Below are positions 42,102-51,289 of a stretch of DNA of 64,000 nucleotides, piece by piece. Made by a program: the position numbers and the translations under genes. The stretch spans positions 1 to 64,000 of the forward strand of contig JAYEKV010000160.1 of assembly GCA_034716855.1 (NCBI GenBank), written 5' to 3'. This DNA is from JAIOSF01 sp034716855 (GTDB taxonomy: Bacteria; Campylobacterota; Campylobacteria; Campylobacterales; Arcobacteraceae). Every line of letters starts with the position of its first letter. Position 1 is the stretch's first letter. The notes below the pieces were generated by a model. The model had not been told where the DNA came from. It did not search any database and worked only from the letters and a program-made list of their open reading frames with translations.

Positions 42102-44042
42102 TTAAGAAACCAAATCCTTGATCTTAACTTTTAGTTGATCAACGGTAAACCCAAACTTCTCAAATAATTTATTTGCAGGTCCACTTTCTCCAAATGATTC
42201 CATACCAATCACATGATCTGCAAATTTGTAGTATTCCATAGCAGTAGCAGCTTCAATTGCAACAACTGTTGTATTTGGATCAATAATTGTATCTATATAT
42301 TCTTTAGATTGTTCACAAAGAAGATCAAAACATGGTACAGATACAATATTTGCATTTATCCCAAAATCAGATTCTAAGAAACATGCAGTTTGAAGTGCCA
42401 ACATAACTTCACTACCAGAAGCCATTAAAGTCACTTTTGCATTATCTCTTTTTGTTAATAAATACCCACCGTTACTAACTTCACCATGTGCCTTTTCAGG
42501 CTTAAGTGTTTTAAGCTTTTGTCTTGATGTTACAAATGCAGTAGGTGCATTCATAGTTAAAGCCTTCTTCCAACATTCAATATTTTCAGTAGCATCAGCA
42601 GGTCTAAAAGTATAGAAGTTAGGCATAGCTCTAAACTGACTTAATTGTTCAACAGGCTGATGTGTAGCACCATCTTCACCAACACCGATAGAGTCATGAC
42701 TCCAGATAAAATGTTGAGAAATATTTGAAAGTGCAGCAACTCTAGCTGCCGGTTTTAAATAGTCTGAGAATATAAAGAATGTTGCAGTATATACTTTAAA
42801 TAAACCATAAAGATTCATCGCATTTGAAATTGCAGCCATAGAGTGTTCTTTTATTCCAAAGTGCAGATTCCTACCTTTTGGAAAATCTCCAAGACCTAAA
42901 AGCTCAGTTTTATTTGAAGGTGCAAGGTCTGCAGATCCACCTATGAAGCTTGGTACTGCTTTAGCAATTGCATTTAATATCTTATGGTTTGAATCTCTAG
43001 TTGCTATCTCTGCAGTTTCACTAAAGTCAGGATATTCAACTTTTGAATAATCAGGATTTAAAAGTGCAGTTAATGTTTCATTTTGCTCACTTAAAGGAAG
43101 ATCTTTTTTAACTAATTTATCCCATGCTTTACTTAAAAGTGCACCTGACTCAGTTTTATCAAAAGCTTCTTTCACTTCACATGGAACTACAAAAGATGCT
43201 TCTGGGTCAAATCCTGCATTTTTCTTTGAAGATTTAAGCTCTTCGTCACCTAAAGGTGCACCGTGTGTTTTGTGTGAACCTTCCATAGTAGCAGCACCTT
43301 TTCCGATTGCTGTTTTTGCTATGATTATTGTTGGTTTGTCACTATTTTTAGAATCTACTAGAGCACTGTCTATCTCTTCAAAATCATGTCCGTCAATTGT
43401 GATAACATTAAAATTAATAGCTTCAAATCTTTTTGCTACATCTTCACTCCATGCAATTGATATATCACCCTCAATAGTTATATCATTACTGTCGTATATA
43501 AGAGTAAAGTTTGATATACCCTGATGACCTAAAGTTGCACATGCTTCATATGAGATACCCTCTTGAAGATCTCCATCACCACATAAACAATAAACATGAT
43601 GATCAATAATTTCAGCAGTCTCAGAGTTTACACAGTACTTTGCATACTCACTTGCCATAGCAAAACCTACAGCATTTGCAACACCCTGCCCTAAAGGACC
43701 AGTTGTGATCTCTACACCACTTGTATGTCCATACTCAGGGTGACCAGGAGTTTTACTTCCAACTTGTCTAAAATCTTTAAGATCGTTTATATTTACATCA
43801 AATCCCCATAAATGCAATAAAGAATAAACCAAACTACTGGCATGACCACCTGAGAATACAAGTCTATCTCTATTTAGCCATGTAGGGTTTTTAGGATCAA
43901 GTTTAAGGTGTTTACTTAATACTGTTGCAATATCAGCAAGTCCCATAGGCGCACCTGGGTGTCCGCTATTTGCTTGTTGTACCATATCTGCTGCTAAAAA
44001 TCTAATCGTATCTGCTTGTTTTTGTAAAAGTTGTTGTGACAA
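42102..44042 (-). CDS. tkt: Transketolase
   Basis: Tkt moves two-carbon units between sugar phosphates of the pentose phosphate pathway, using thiamine diphosphate. The 646 residues show SGHPGAPMGLADI at the N-terminus, the cofactor- and metal-binding CGDGDLQEGISYEA, GKTPGHPEYG-like SKTPGHPEYGHT, and SHDSIGVGEDGATHQPVE in the pyrimidine domain. It is the first gene of the tkt-tpx-FIST kinase run. Full length and all motifs intact. Confidence 0.96.
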   Translation of the reverse strand: MSQQLLQKQADTIRFLAADMVQQANSGHPGAPMGLADIATVLSKHLKLDPKNPTWLNRDRLVFSGGHASSLVYSLLHLWGFDVNINDLKDFRQVGSKTPGHPEYGHTSGVEITTGPLGQGVANAVGFAMASEYAKYCVNSETAEIIDHHVYCLCGDGDLQEGISYEACATLGHQGISNFTLIYDSNDITIEGDISIAWSEDVAKRFEAINFNVITIDGHDFEEIDSALVDSKNSDKPTIIIAKTAIGKGAATMEGSHKTHGAPLGDEELKSSKKNAGFDPEASFVVPCEVKEAFDKTESGALLSKAWDKLVKKDLPLSEQNETLTALLNPDYSKVEYPDFSETAEIATRDSNHKILNAIAKAVPSFIGGSADLAPSNKTELLGLGDFPKGRNLHFGIKEHSMAAISNAMNLYGLFKVYTATFFIFSDYLKPAARVAALSNISQHFIWSHDSIGVGEDGATHQPVEQLSQFRAMPNFYTFRPADATENIECWKKALTMNAPTAFVTSRQKLKTLKPEKAHGEVSNGGYLLTKRDNAKVTLMASGSEVMLALQTACFLESDFGINANIVSVPCFDLLCEQSKEYIDTIIDPNTTVVAIEAATAMEYYKFADHVIGMESFGESGPANKLFEKFGFTVDQLKVKIKDLVS

Positions 44043-44096
44043 TTTTATTTCCTATATTGTGTTTTTTATTATTTTACCTAAAATTTGGTAAATATT

Positions 44097-45758
44097 TTAT
44101 TGGTCAAAATCTTTATTTCTGAATTTTTTCCTAATATATAAAAATTCCTGCATATGTTCATTGAAAATATCAACAATCTCTGGATCAAAGTGTTTCCCTT
44201 TTTGATCATTTATAAAATTAATAATATCAGGTAAAGGCCAACCTTTTTTATAACTTCTATCTTCCCCTAAAGCATCAAATACATCAGCAAGTGCTGTTAT
44301 TCTAGAATAGATATGTATCTCTTCCTCTTTTATTCCTTTTGGATAACCTGAACCATCCCATTTTTCGTGGTGTTCATATGCAATTTGTGAAGCTGTTTTT
44401 ACTATTTTATTTTTTGAACCATTCAGCATATGATAACCAACTGTAGTATGTGACTTCATTATCTCAAATTCTACATCAGTAAGTTTTCCAGCTTTATGTA
44501 AAATATCATCAGGGATTCCTACTTTACCAATATCATGTAAAGCACTAGCACTATATAACAGATCTATATCGTCTTTATCTATACCTAAATGTGTAGCTAT
44601 AATTTTACAGTACTCAGCTACCCTTCTTACATGATACCCAGTCTCCTCACTTCTAGTTTCTGCTATCATACCCATTCTTGTAAGGATCTCTTCTTGGGTA
44701 TTTTTAAGTTCAAGGTTTAGCTCGACTATATCAGTAATATCTTTTCTAATAGCTATATATTCAGAAATTTCATTGTTTTTATCCATTATAGGCAGAATTG
44801 TAGTATCAACATAATAGAACGAACCATCTTTTTTTCTATTCTTTACTTGTCCATTCCATACTTGTTTACTCTTAATAGTGTCCCATAGATTTTCAAATAT
44901 TTTTTTAGGTAGGTCTTTACTTCTTACGATATTGTGAGGTTTACCTATTAACTCTTCCCTTGTGTACTGGGATGCTTTACAAAACTCATCATTCACATAA
45001 GTGATATTACCTTTTAAGTCAGTTTTAGAAACTATATTTGTTATATCGATTGCATCTTTATATTGATGAAAAAGTTTTTCAGTATCTTCTAAAGTACTTT
45101 CCGTTTTCATTTGATTTAATATCAATCTCATTGAATACATCATAATTACAATTATTGAGAAGATTGTCATTATTGTAGTAATAGCAATAAAATTTTTCTG
45201 ACTTTTCATATCACTATGAAATTGATCAGTAAGATCATCAAAACCTTTTGTTTTCATTTTACTTATCATTTTAAAATACATTCTACTCTTTACAGCAAGT
45301 GGAGTAGCATCAACTTTATAGTCTTTATACATTTTGTATTTTTCTTCATTTGTAGCATTTTTTAATGAAAGCATCTTTGATAATGCATCATCTACAAAAG
45401 CTAATGTTGACTTTTTAGATAAACTTAAAACCAATAATTTACTTTTATCGTCAAAAGTATCTTTAATACTATCTTCTAATTGATCATAATTATATTTTAT
45501 TATATCTATACTATTTTTCAATTTATTAATATTATTATCATATTCATTTCCAAGCATAATATCTCTAGTAGATCTACTTATATAATTCACCTCTTTATTA
45601 ATAAGTAATATAGCTGTCTTACCCTTGACAGCTTTATCTTTATAGGCTATAAAAGAATCATCAAGTTTTTTTGCAGTATGAATAATAAACTGTGAAGCTA
45701 CAAATACAGTCACTACTATAATAGAGGTTATAATATATATTTTTTGTTTTATGTTCAA
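44097..45758 (-). CDS. Membrane PAS/HD-GYP c-di-GMP phosphodiesterase
   Basis: The 553-residue protein has membrane segments at about 7-25 and 193-212 enclosing a four-helix-type periplasmic sensor (about 30-190). A PAS domain (about 235-345, with GKPHNIVRSKDLP as in Aer-like PAS) and a C-terminal HD-GYP domain (about 360-545) follow. HD-GYP motifs are HVRRV, ALHDIGK, HTTVGYHML, YEHHEKWDGSGYP and ADVFDAL. It should degrade c-di-GMP in response to a periplasmic signal or redox state. It is divergent from the GatB/YqeY gene and 54 bases upstream of tkt. Confidence 0.92.
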   Translation of the reverse strand: MNIKQKIYIITSIIVVTVFVASQFIIHTAKKLDDSFIAYKDKAVKGKTAILLINKEVNYISRSTRDIMLGNEYDNNINKLKNSIDIIKYNYDQLEDSIKDTFDDKSKLLVLSLSKKSTLAFVDDALSKMLSLKNATNEEKYKMYKDYKVDATPLAVKSRMYFKMISKMKTKGFDDLTDQFHSDMKSQKNFIAITTIMTIFSIIVIMMYSMRLILNQMKTESTLEDTEKLFHQYKDAIDITNIVSKTDLKGNITYVNDEFCKASQYTREELIGKPHNIVRSKDLPKKIFENLWDTIKSKQVWNGQVKNRKKDGSFYYVDTTILPIMDKNNEISEYIAIRKDITDIVELNLELKNTQEEILTRMGMIAETRSEETGYHVRRVAEYCKIIATHLGIDKDDIDLLYSASALHDIGKVGIPDDILHKAGKLTDVEFEIMKSHTTVGYHMLNGSKNKIVKTASQIAYEHHEKWDGSGYPKGIKEEEIHIYSRITALADVFDALGEDRSYKKGWPLPDIINFINDQKGKHFDPEIVDIFNEHMQEFLYIRKKFRNKDFDQ

Positions 45759-45880
45759 ATCTTATCCAAAATTATTTTTTTATTATTCTAATATAATATT
45801 ACTTATAAAACTTAATATTTTTATTAGAAAGTGGAAATTTATAACATAACGGGTAAAATACTAAAAAACAAAGGGTACCT

Positions 45881-46330
45881 ATGAACTTAAAAGATAAATT
45901 AAAAGCTGATTTAAAAGAAGCTATGAGAGCTAAAGAGATAACAAAAAGAGATTCTATCAGATCTATAAATACAATGATAAAACAAATTGAAGTTGATCAA
46001 AGGATAGAACTAAAAGATGAAGATATTGTAAAACTTATCCAAAAAGGTATAAAACAAAGAGAAGAAGCTATCTCTCAATACAAAGATGCCAAAAGAGATG
46101 ATCTTGTTGAAAATGAACAAAATCAAATAGATATATTTAATCTTTATCTTCCAAAACAATTATCAGATTCAGAACTTGAAGGAATTTTAAAAACAATTAT
46201 TACAGAAGTTGGTGCAACATCTATGAAAGATATGGGAAAGATAATGAATCCTGCAAAAGAAAAAATCGGCGGTTCTGCAGATGGTAAGAGGATTAATGAA
46301 ACAGTAAAAAAACTACTTACTGAACAATAA
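45881..46330 (+). CDS. GatB/YqeY domain-containing protein
   Basis: The 149-residue all-helical protein matches the YqeY family: MNLKDKLKADLKEAMRAKE at the start and GKIMNPAKEKIGGSADGKRINE near the end. The fold is related to the tail domain of GatB, the tRNA-dependent amidotransferase subunit, and may bind tRNA; the cellular role is uncertain. It is monocistronic: GTAAAAT near 45853 is a possible -10 box, AAGGG a ribosome binding site, and a hairpin follows. Confidence 0.92.
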   Translation: MNLKDKLKADLKEAMRAKEITKRDSIRSINTMIKQIEVDQRIELKDEDIVKLIQKGIKQREEAISQYKDAKRDDLVENEQNQIDIFNLYLPKQLSDSELEGILKTIITEVGATSMKDMGKIMNPAKEKIGGSADGKRINETVKKLLTEQ

Positions 46331-46335
46331 ACTAC

Positions 46336-46367
46336 AAAAGATCTTTTACTTCCCTAAAAGATCTTTT
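46336..46367. terminator. Hairpin between the YqeY gene and the chemosensory operon end
   Basis: Two copies of the self-complementary 12-mer AAAAGATCTTTT flank an eight-base spacer, giving a 12-base stem (13 with the flanking A-T). T-rich ends on both strands fit a bidirectional terminator for the convergent genes. It overlaps the minus-strand stop codon. Confidence 0.75.
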
Positions 46368-47353
46368 AACTGAACAAAACTATTCAATATAGATGCATTG
46401 ATATAGTAAACATCCACAGCATCTTGCAACACAAACACATGTTCTTTCCAATTTACAAGATCATCCATAATAGCAACTATAAACTTTGATGCCATCTCTT
46501 TTCTTTCAACTTCGTTAAAATCTGTTTCTTTCAACAATTCCACAAGCCCATAAAGAACCTTGCTTAGTTCTTCAAACTCCGTAAATGTATATAAAAATCT
46601 ATTGTATTTTTCAAGAAGATATACAATATCATCCAATTTGTCTTCAATCTTACTTTCAAAAAGTAGAAAAGCGATAAGTGCATCTAACTCCTCTTCAAGG
46701 TCTATAAGGTCTTCAGTATCAAGTTCGTTTTCACTATAGCCTTCTAAAAACTCCATAGCAGTAACTTTTTTATGAGAATCATTAAAAGCATCCATTAACT
46801 CTTTACTGTGTTCTATACCATTTTTATCTTCTTCTTCATCAAAATCCATAAAGTCATCTGAATCATCATCAAAATCCATAAACTCTTCTGAATCATCATC
46901 AAAGTCCATAAACTCGTCATCTTGCTCTTCATTTGAATCTGGCAGTTCTTTTTGCTCTTCTTTTTTATCGTTGAAACCTTCTAAAAAAGTTTCTAATGAG
47001 TACTCTATCTCTTTGTTGTCATAAGGTTGATATATATATTTGTAAACACCAAGTTTTAATGCTTTAAATCTATACTCTTTGTCATTAAGATTTGTAACAC
47101 CGATAATTTGAGGCAATTCTATATTCATAATCCTCAATTGTCCTAGCATCTTAAGTGCATCTAACTTACAAGAAGCAATATTTACATATGCAAGATCAAT
47201 TTTATTATCACTCAATATTTTAACTGCATCAGTACAGTTTTCAGCTTCAAAATAATTACAATCAATACCAACTTTTTTTAAATACTCCGTGGAATCTTGA
47301 CGAATTATTTTATTATGCAAAGGATTACTATCTACTAATAAAATATTTAACAT
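46346..47353 (-). CDS. Pseudo-receiver protein with acidic repeats, end of chemosensory operon
   Basis: The 335-residue protein starts with a receiver-like fold (1-125) in which the phosphoacceptor Asp is N58 (AYVNIA) and the conserved Lys is Q109 (YIYQP), so it cannot signal by normal aspartyl phosphorylation. A linker with three near-identical ten-residue acidic repeats (147-176, EFMDFDDDS type) follows. A helical C-terminal domain (about 205-335) of no recognised family ends the protein. It begins three bases after the STAS-like gene and is the last gene of the operon. It may be a scaffold or an inhibitor of the array. Confidence 0.82.
   Translation of the reverse strand: MLNILLVDSNPLHNKIIRQDSTEYLKKVGIDCNYFEAENCTDAVKILSDNKIDLAYVNIASCKLDALKMLGQLRIMNIELPQIIGVTNLNDKEYRFKALKLGVYKYIYQPYDNKEIEYSLETFLEGFNDKKEEQKELPDSNEEQDDEFMDFDDDSEEFMDFDDDSDDFMDFDEEEDKNGIEHSKELMDAFNDSHKKVTAMEFLEGYSENELDTEDLIDLEEELDALIAFLLFESKIEDKLDDIVYLLEKYNRFLYTFTEFEELSKVLYGLVELLKETDFNEVERKEMASKFIVAIMDDLVNWKEHVFVLQDAVDVYYINASILNSFVQLKDLLGK
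46826..46915 (-). repeat. Three tandem 30-base repeats encoding acidic decapeptides
   Basis: Three in-frame units of 30 bases encode EFMDFDDDSE, EFMDFDDDSD and DFMDFDEEED. The first two are nearly identical at the DNA level, the third more diverged. The in-frame period means copy-number change would alter linker length without a frameshift. Confidence 0.8.
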
Positions 47354-47356
47354 ATA

Positions 47357-47581
47357 TCAGACAGCCAACTTTAGGTTTTCAAAAAATTTTTCATTAAATT
47401 CATCCTCTACAGTTATCTGTTTTTCAGTAGATAAACAAAATAGTATCTGCATAATTGAAGGGTGTATATCATTTGAAGTTACAACTATTTCATCACAATC
47501 TTTCGAAAGCTTCAACAACTCTTCATAATTTTCATATTCTAATTTATCCTCTAAAATAAGTACATTTTCTTCTAGCTTCAT
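47357..47581 (-). CDS. Small STAS-like protein
   Basis: The 74-residue protein has the strand-helix-strand pattern of a short STAS-type domain (NVLILEDKLEYENYEELLKL, CDEIVVTSNDIHPSIMQILF). The Asp/Ser position typical of STAS phosphorylation sites falls near SNDIHPS. The match is weak and based on pattern. AAGGA precedes the ATG. Its position between cheY and the pseudo-receiver gene ties it to the chemosensory operon. Confidence 0.6.
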   Translation of the reverse strand: MKLEENVLILEDKLEYENYEELLKLSKDCDEIVVTSNDIHPSIMQILFCLSTEKQITVEDEFNEKFFENLKLAV

Positions 47582-47595
47582 TATCTATCCTTCTA

Positions 47596-47982
47596 TTATC
47601 TTATTCTAAGAACTCTTTTTATGGCCGTAATAACTTTATTACTTGTAAAGGGCTTAGTTATCCAACCGGTAAGTCCTACTGCTTTACCTTTGGCTTTCAT
47701 TTCAGGTGAATTTTCAGTAGTCAATGCCAATATAGGTTTTATTTTTGTAGATGGAACTGACTTTAAAAACTTTGCAAGATCAAGACCATTCATCTCAGGC
47801 ATATTTATATCCGTTATACACATATCATAAACCATACCATTTTTAACATCCTCTACAAGTTCCAAAGGATTTGTGTAAGATATTCTTTCTATTTCTCCTG
47901 CTTTTTCAAGATCCTCCATAGCCATCTCTAAAGAAAGATGTACTGTCTGAGAATCATCTACAACGACAACTTTTTTTGCCAT
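47596..47982 (-). CDS. CheY-like single-domain response regulator
   Basis: The 128-residue protein is a complete receiver: acidic pair D9-D10, phosphoacceptor D58 in ITDINMPEMNG, T88 and K110 in ITKPF. There is no output domain, so it is a CheY-type messenger. It lies two bases after the ParA-like gene. It is one of two CheY proteins in the operon; the two may divide motor control and phosphate sink roles. Confidence 0.93.
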   Translation of the reverse strand: MAKKVVVVDDSQTVHLSLEMAMEDLEKAGEIERISYTNPLELVEDVKNGMVYDMCITDINMPEMNGLDLAKFLKSVPSTKIKPILALTTENSPEMKAKGKAVGLTGWITKPFTSNKVITAIKRVLRIR

Positions 47983-47984
47983 AA

Positions 47985-48740
47985 TTAGTCTCCTTGAATT
48001 TTATTTAATATATAAGTACTTAAGATATCATAATCTATAGCACCTCTAGCTTTTGGTTCACTTTTACATAAAGGAATACCATCAACAAATGCTTTTGCAA
48101 GCTTTATATCTCTTCTTATTGAGGGTAAAATTTTATCCTTCCCTATACTCAATTCTAACTTGTCCAATATTTCTGTATGTTCTATCATACTTTTATTGTA
48201 CATTGTAGGTACTACACCTAAAAGTTCTATATCAGATTTTACACTAATAGAGTTTTTATAAAAAATTCTTAAAAACTGTAAAACACCCACTAAGCTTAAA
48301 TACTCACACTGCATTGGTACAAGTGCATAGTCACTTACTTTTAGAGCATTTTTCAAAAGTATATCTGATGTTGGAGGTGTATCTATAATACAAAAATCAT
48401 AATCTTTTTTCTGTTTTATTTTTCTAAAAAGCTTTTTAAGTTTAGCTGATTCACTTGCAAGTTCAGATATATCAAAATTCACATGTGCAGGTATAAAATC
48501 CAAAGTAGGTACTGCCGTATTTTGAACAGCATTTTTATAAAACTTACCCATTTTCAGCATATCATGAATTCCAAGTACAAAATGGTCATTCACACCAAGA
48601 CCAGTTTGAAGATGTCCTTGTGTATCCAAATCAATTAAAAGGACCTCATAACCTTTTGAAGCAATATTAAAAGCAAGGTTTACAGATGTTGTGGTCTTAC
48701 CAACCCCGCCTTTTCTATTAGTAACTAAAATTGTTTTCAA
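47985..48740 (-). CDS. ParA-family ATPase of the chemosensory operon
   Basis: The 251-residue protein has a deviant Walker A motif RKGGVGKTT (9-17), the A' motif LLIDLDTQGHLQTG and Walker B FCIIDTPPT. There is no N-terminal DNA-binding domain and no parB beside it, which argues against plasmid or chromosome partition. ParA homologues in chemosensory operons (ParC in Vibrio, PpfA in Rhodobacter) position receptor arrays. By analogy this one may distribute the cytoplasmic cluster made by the neighbouring proteins. Confidence 0.88.
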   Translation of the reverse strand: MKTILVTNRKGGVGKTTTSVNLAFNIASKGYEVLLIDLDTQGHLQTGLGVNDHFVLGIHDMLKMGKFYKNAVQNTAVPTLDFIPAHVNFDISELASESAKLKKLFRKIKQKKDYDFCIIDTPPTSDILLKNALKVSDYALVPMQCEYLSLVGVLQFLRIFYKNSISVKSDIELLGVVPTMYNKSMIEHTEILDKLELSIGKDKILPSIRRDIKLAKAFVDGIPLCKSEPKARGAIDYDILSTYILNKIQGD

Positions 48741-48752
48741 AAATAACCCCCT

Positions 48753-49571
48753 CTAATACTTTTGGTAAACCAACGATTTACCCATTCTTTGAGTTTTAAA
48801 AAGTGAACTTATACGACTCATTTTGTCTGCATGACCTAAGAAAATATATCCATCATTATTTAAAAGATCATAAAAAGTGACACCAACTTCTCTTCTGCTT
48901 TCATCGTCAAAGTATATCAACATATTTCTTGAAAAAATTATGTCAAACTTCCCAAGTAGTCTTACTTGTGATTTATCCATAATATTAACTATTTTAAAAT
49001 TAACTGCACCTTTTATCATTGGTGCTATCTCAAAACCTTTTTCAGTTATGTTAAAATATTCTTTTAAAAGATGATTTGGTATAAATTGAACACTTCGTTT
49101 ATTATAAATACCTTTTTTTGCTTTTTTTATTACCGTACTATCTATATCAATTGCAACAATCTCTATATCTCTTTTATTGATAATTTCAGCTTCGTCCAAA
49201 ATATTTAAAACCATTGTATAAGGTTCTTCCCCTGTAGATGAAGGTGCACAAAGTATTCTAATTATATCATCTTTAGCTTTATTTCTATCAATTTGAGGAA
49301 GAACTATATCAATTAATGATTCAAAATGGTGCTTTTCTCGGTAGAAATAAGTTTCATTCACTGTTATCAAATTAATAACTTCTTGAATTATTGCTTGACT
49401 CTTTCCAAACCTAATAGTATGAAAAAAAGATCTAAAATTTTCATATCCGTGTTCATCCAAATAAGGTGTTAGTTTTTTAATAAAAGAATCCTGTTTTTTA
49501 TCATCTATAAAAATACCGGTCTTTCTATAAATATAATCTCGTATCTTTATAAACTCTTTATAATTAATCAT
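48753..49571 (-). CDS. cheR: Chemotaxis methyltransferase CheR
   Basis: CheR methylates glutamates of receptors using S-adenosylmethionine, for adaptation. The 272 residues include the N-terminal helical domain with VNETYFYREKHHF, the SAM site CAPSSTGEEPYT (usually CAASSTGEEPYS), VAIDIDSTVIKKAKKGIY, and FSRNMLIYFD. There is no C-terminal pentapeptide-tether binding extension. The gene lies between the HEAT-repeat gene and parA, three bases from the former. Confidence 0.94.
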   Translation of the reverse strand: MINYKEFIKIRDYIYRKTGIFIDDKKQDSFIKKLTPYLDEHGYENFRSFFHTIRFGKSQAIIQEVINLITVNETYFYREKHHFESLIDIVLPQIDRNKAKDDIIRILCAPSSTGEEPYTMVLNILDEAEIINKRDIEIVAIDIDSTVIKKAKKGIYNKRSVQFIPNHLLKEYFNITEKGFEIAPMIKGAVNFKIVNIMDKSQVRLLGKFDIIFSRNMLIYFDDESRREVGVTFYDLLNNDGYIFLGHADKMSRISSLFKTQRMGKSLVYQKY

Positions 49572-49574
49572 AAA

Positions 49575-50219
49575 TTAACCTTTGATCTTCTCACATGCCA
49601 AGTCTATACCAAAAGCTACATAAGGCTCTTGTGAAAACTTTTCTTTTAATAATAAAAGTTCTTCTATATCCTCTAACTCACCAATCTCACCTAAGTAATC
49701 AACAGCTGTCATAATGACATTAATATTCTTTTCATCTTCTATAAGCTCTAAAAGCATATCTCTGGAATCTTCATAATTAACATCACCTAATATATTTACA
49801 GCAAATATTCGAATATCTTTATCTTCATTGTGAAGAAGTTTTGATATAAAAGGTTTTGCAGTTTCACCGTACTCTTGTAGAAAAGTTATCGCTTTATTTC
49901 TAAGATATGCATTAGATGATTGTAACATTTTGAAAATATTATCATAATCCTCCGCCCTTTTAGGTTTGGTTGTAAAGCTTGAAAAAGCATGATCTATAAG
50001 AGGATGATCTATAAGAGGATGATCTAAATTATCCTGATTTGAATACTTACTTAACAGTATATCTAGAACATAACTTATCTCCTGATGTCCCAAAATATAG
50101 TTCAGAGCATCAAATCTTACCTCTTCGATCTCATCATTATTTTCAAATGCATCTTTAGCATCTAAAAAAGTTCTGAATGTTCTTGTATACTCTTCTACAT
50201 TGCTCTTAACAAAAGCCAT
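49575..50219 (-). CDS. HEAT-repeat-like protein of the chemosensory operon
   Basis: The 214-residue protein has several predicted helical pairs with HEAT features (LRNKAITFLQEYGETAKPFI, IRIFAVNILGDVNYEDSRDML, VIMTAVDYLGEIGELEDIEEL). Such proteins act as protein-binding scaffolds. A low-complexity duplication DHPLIDHPLIDH (about 67-78) interrupts the N-terminal half. It overlaps the cheB stop and lies three bases before cheR, so it is a core part of this operon. It may bind CheB, CheR or the receptor. Confidence 0.82.
   Translation of the reverse strand: MAFVKSNVEEYTRTFRTFLDAKDAFENNDEIEEVRFDALNYILGHQEISYVLDILLSKYSNQDNLDHPLIDHPLIDHAFSSFTTKPKRAEDYDNIFKMLQSSNAYLRNKAITFLQEYGETAKPFISKLLHNEDKDIRIFAVNILGDVNYEDSRDMLLELIEDEKNINVIMTAVDYLGEIGELEDIEELLLLKEKFSQEPYVAFGIDLACEKIKG
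49991..50026 (-). repeat. Tandem 15-base repeat inside the HEAT-like gene
   Basis: Two identical 15-base units (plus-strand GATCTATAAGAGGAT) and six bases of a third. Being a multiple of three it adds or removes five residues per unit without a frameshift. Confidence 0.85.
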
Positions 50220-51280
50220 TATTTACCTCCAAACTTCAATATCTCTTTTAATATTTCAGGAAAAGGGAGAACTTTAACTGTTCCACCTTTTTCATATGCT
50301 GCCCTTGGCATACCGTAAATTGTCGCAGTTTCTTTTGATTCTGCAATTGTGTATGCACCTTTATTTTTTAGCTCAACCATACCTAATGCACCGTCATCAC
50401 CAATACCTGTAAGTTCAATAGCTAATATATTCTCACATTTCATTGTTTTTGAAGCAGAAAAAAACATCTCACCTACAGAAGGAGTAAAAAACAATTTTTT
50501 AGTATTCGAGCCTAATTTTACACTTACAAGTCCTGAAGCCTTTTTTGAAAAGACCATATGGTATCCACCTTTACCTATTATAAGTTTTCCTGCAGTTAAA
50601 GGTTCATTGTTCTTGGCTTCTACAACATTCAAATTAGAAATATCATTAAGTCTTGTTGCAAACTTCTCAGTAAAAAGCTCCGGCATATGCTGTACCACAC
50701 AAATAGGATATGGATAATCAGCAGGCATTGTCGTAGCAATCTTTTCGATTAAACCAGGACCCCCTGTTGAAGATCCTACCAAAACAAACTTTTCAGCTTT
50801 TTGCGATGATGAAACAATTTTTTTAACTTTCTTTTTTCCAAGTCCCGTTTTCGTTACATTACCCGCTTTTCTAATAACAAGTCTATTTTTTGATATATTA
50901 GTTGCTGCTGTTACTTTTCTAATAATCTCATCACCTGATTCTTTTACTTTTAAAGTAATAGTCCCAGGCTTCCCTACAAAATCAACCGCACCGTAATCAA
51001 GAGCTTCAAATGTAATATCAGCATCCCCTTGTGTTAGAGAACTTACCATAACAATAGGTGTGGGTTTTTTCTTCATTATCGTTTTTACTGCACTTAAACC
51101 ATCCATAACCGGCATATTTATATCCATAGTTATTGCATCAAAATCTGATTCAAAAGTTTTTTCAACAGCTTCTTGACCGTTTTTTGCATAATCTACCTCA
51201 AAAGAGGCAGAAGTAAGCAGCTTGCCAAGTTCTCTTCTTATAAGTGCAGAATCATCAACGATTAGTATTTTTTTAGCCAT
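50219..51280 (-). CDS. cheB: Chemotaxis response regulator/protein-glutamate methylesterase CheB
   Basis: CheB demethylates and deamidates receptor glutamines and glutamates. The protein (353 residues from ATG 51280) has an intact receiver with D53 in ITMDINMPVMDG and KPGT after DFVG, a linker, and the methylesterase domain. The domain holds the catalytic Ser in VGSSTGGPG, His in VQHMPELFTEKFA and Asp in LTGIGDDGALGM. The TTG one codon upstream is rejected. It overlaps the HEAT gene and starts nine bases after the CheW-CZB stop. Confidence 0.95.
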   Translation of the reverse strand: MAKKILIVDDSALIRRELGKLLTSASFEVDYAKNGQEAVEKTFESDFDAITMDINMPVMDGLSAVKTIMKKKPTPIVMVSSLTQGDADITFEALDYGAVDFVGKPGTITLKVKESGDEIIRKVTAATNISKNRLVIRKAGNVTKTGLGKKKVKKIVSSSQKAEKFVLVGSSTGGPGLIEKIATTMPADYPYPICVVQHMPELFTEKFATRLNDISNLNVVEAKNNEPLTAGKLIIGKGGYHMVFSKKASGLVSVKLGSNTKKLFFTPSVGEMFFSASKTMKCENILAIELTGIGDDGALGMVELKNKGAYTIAESKETATIYGMPRAAYEKGGTVKVLPFPEILKEILKFGGK

Positions 51281-51289
51281 CAACTCTCT

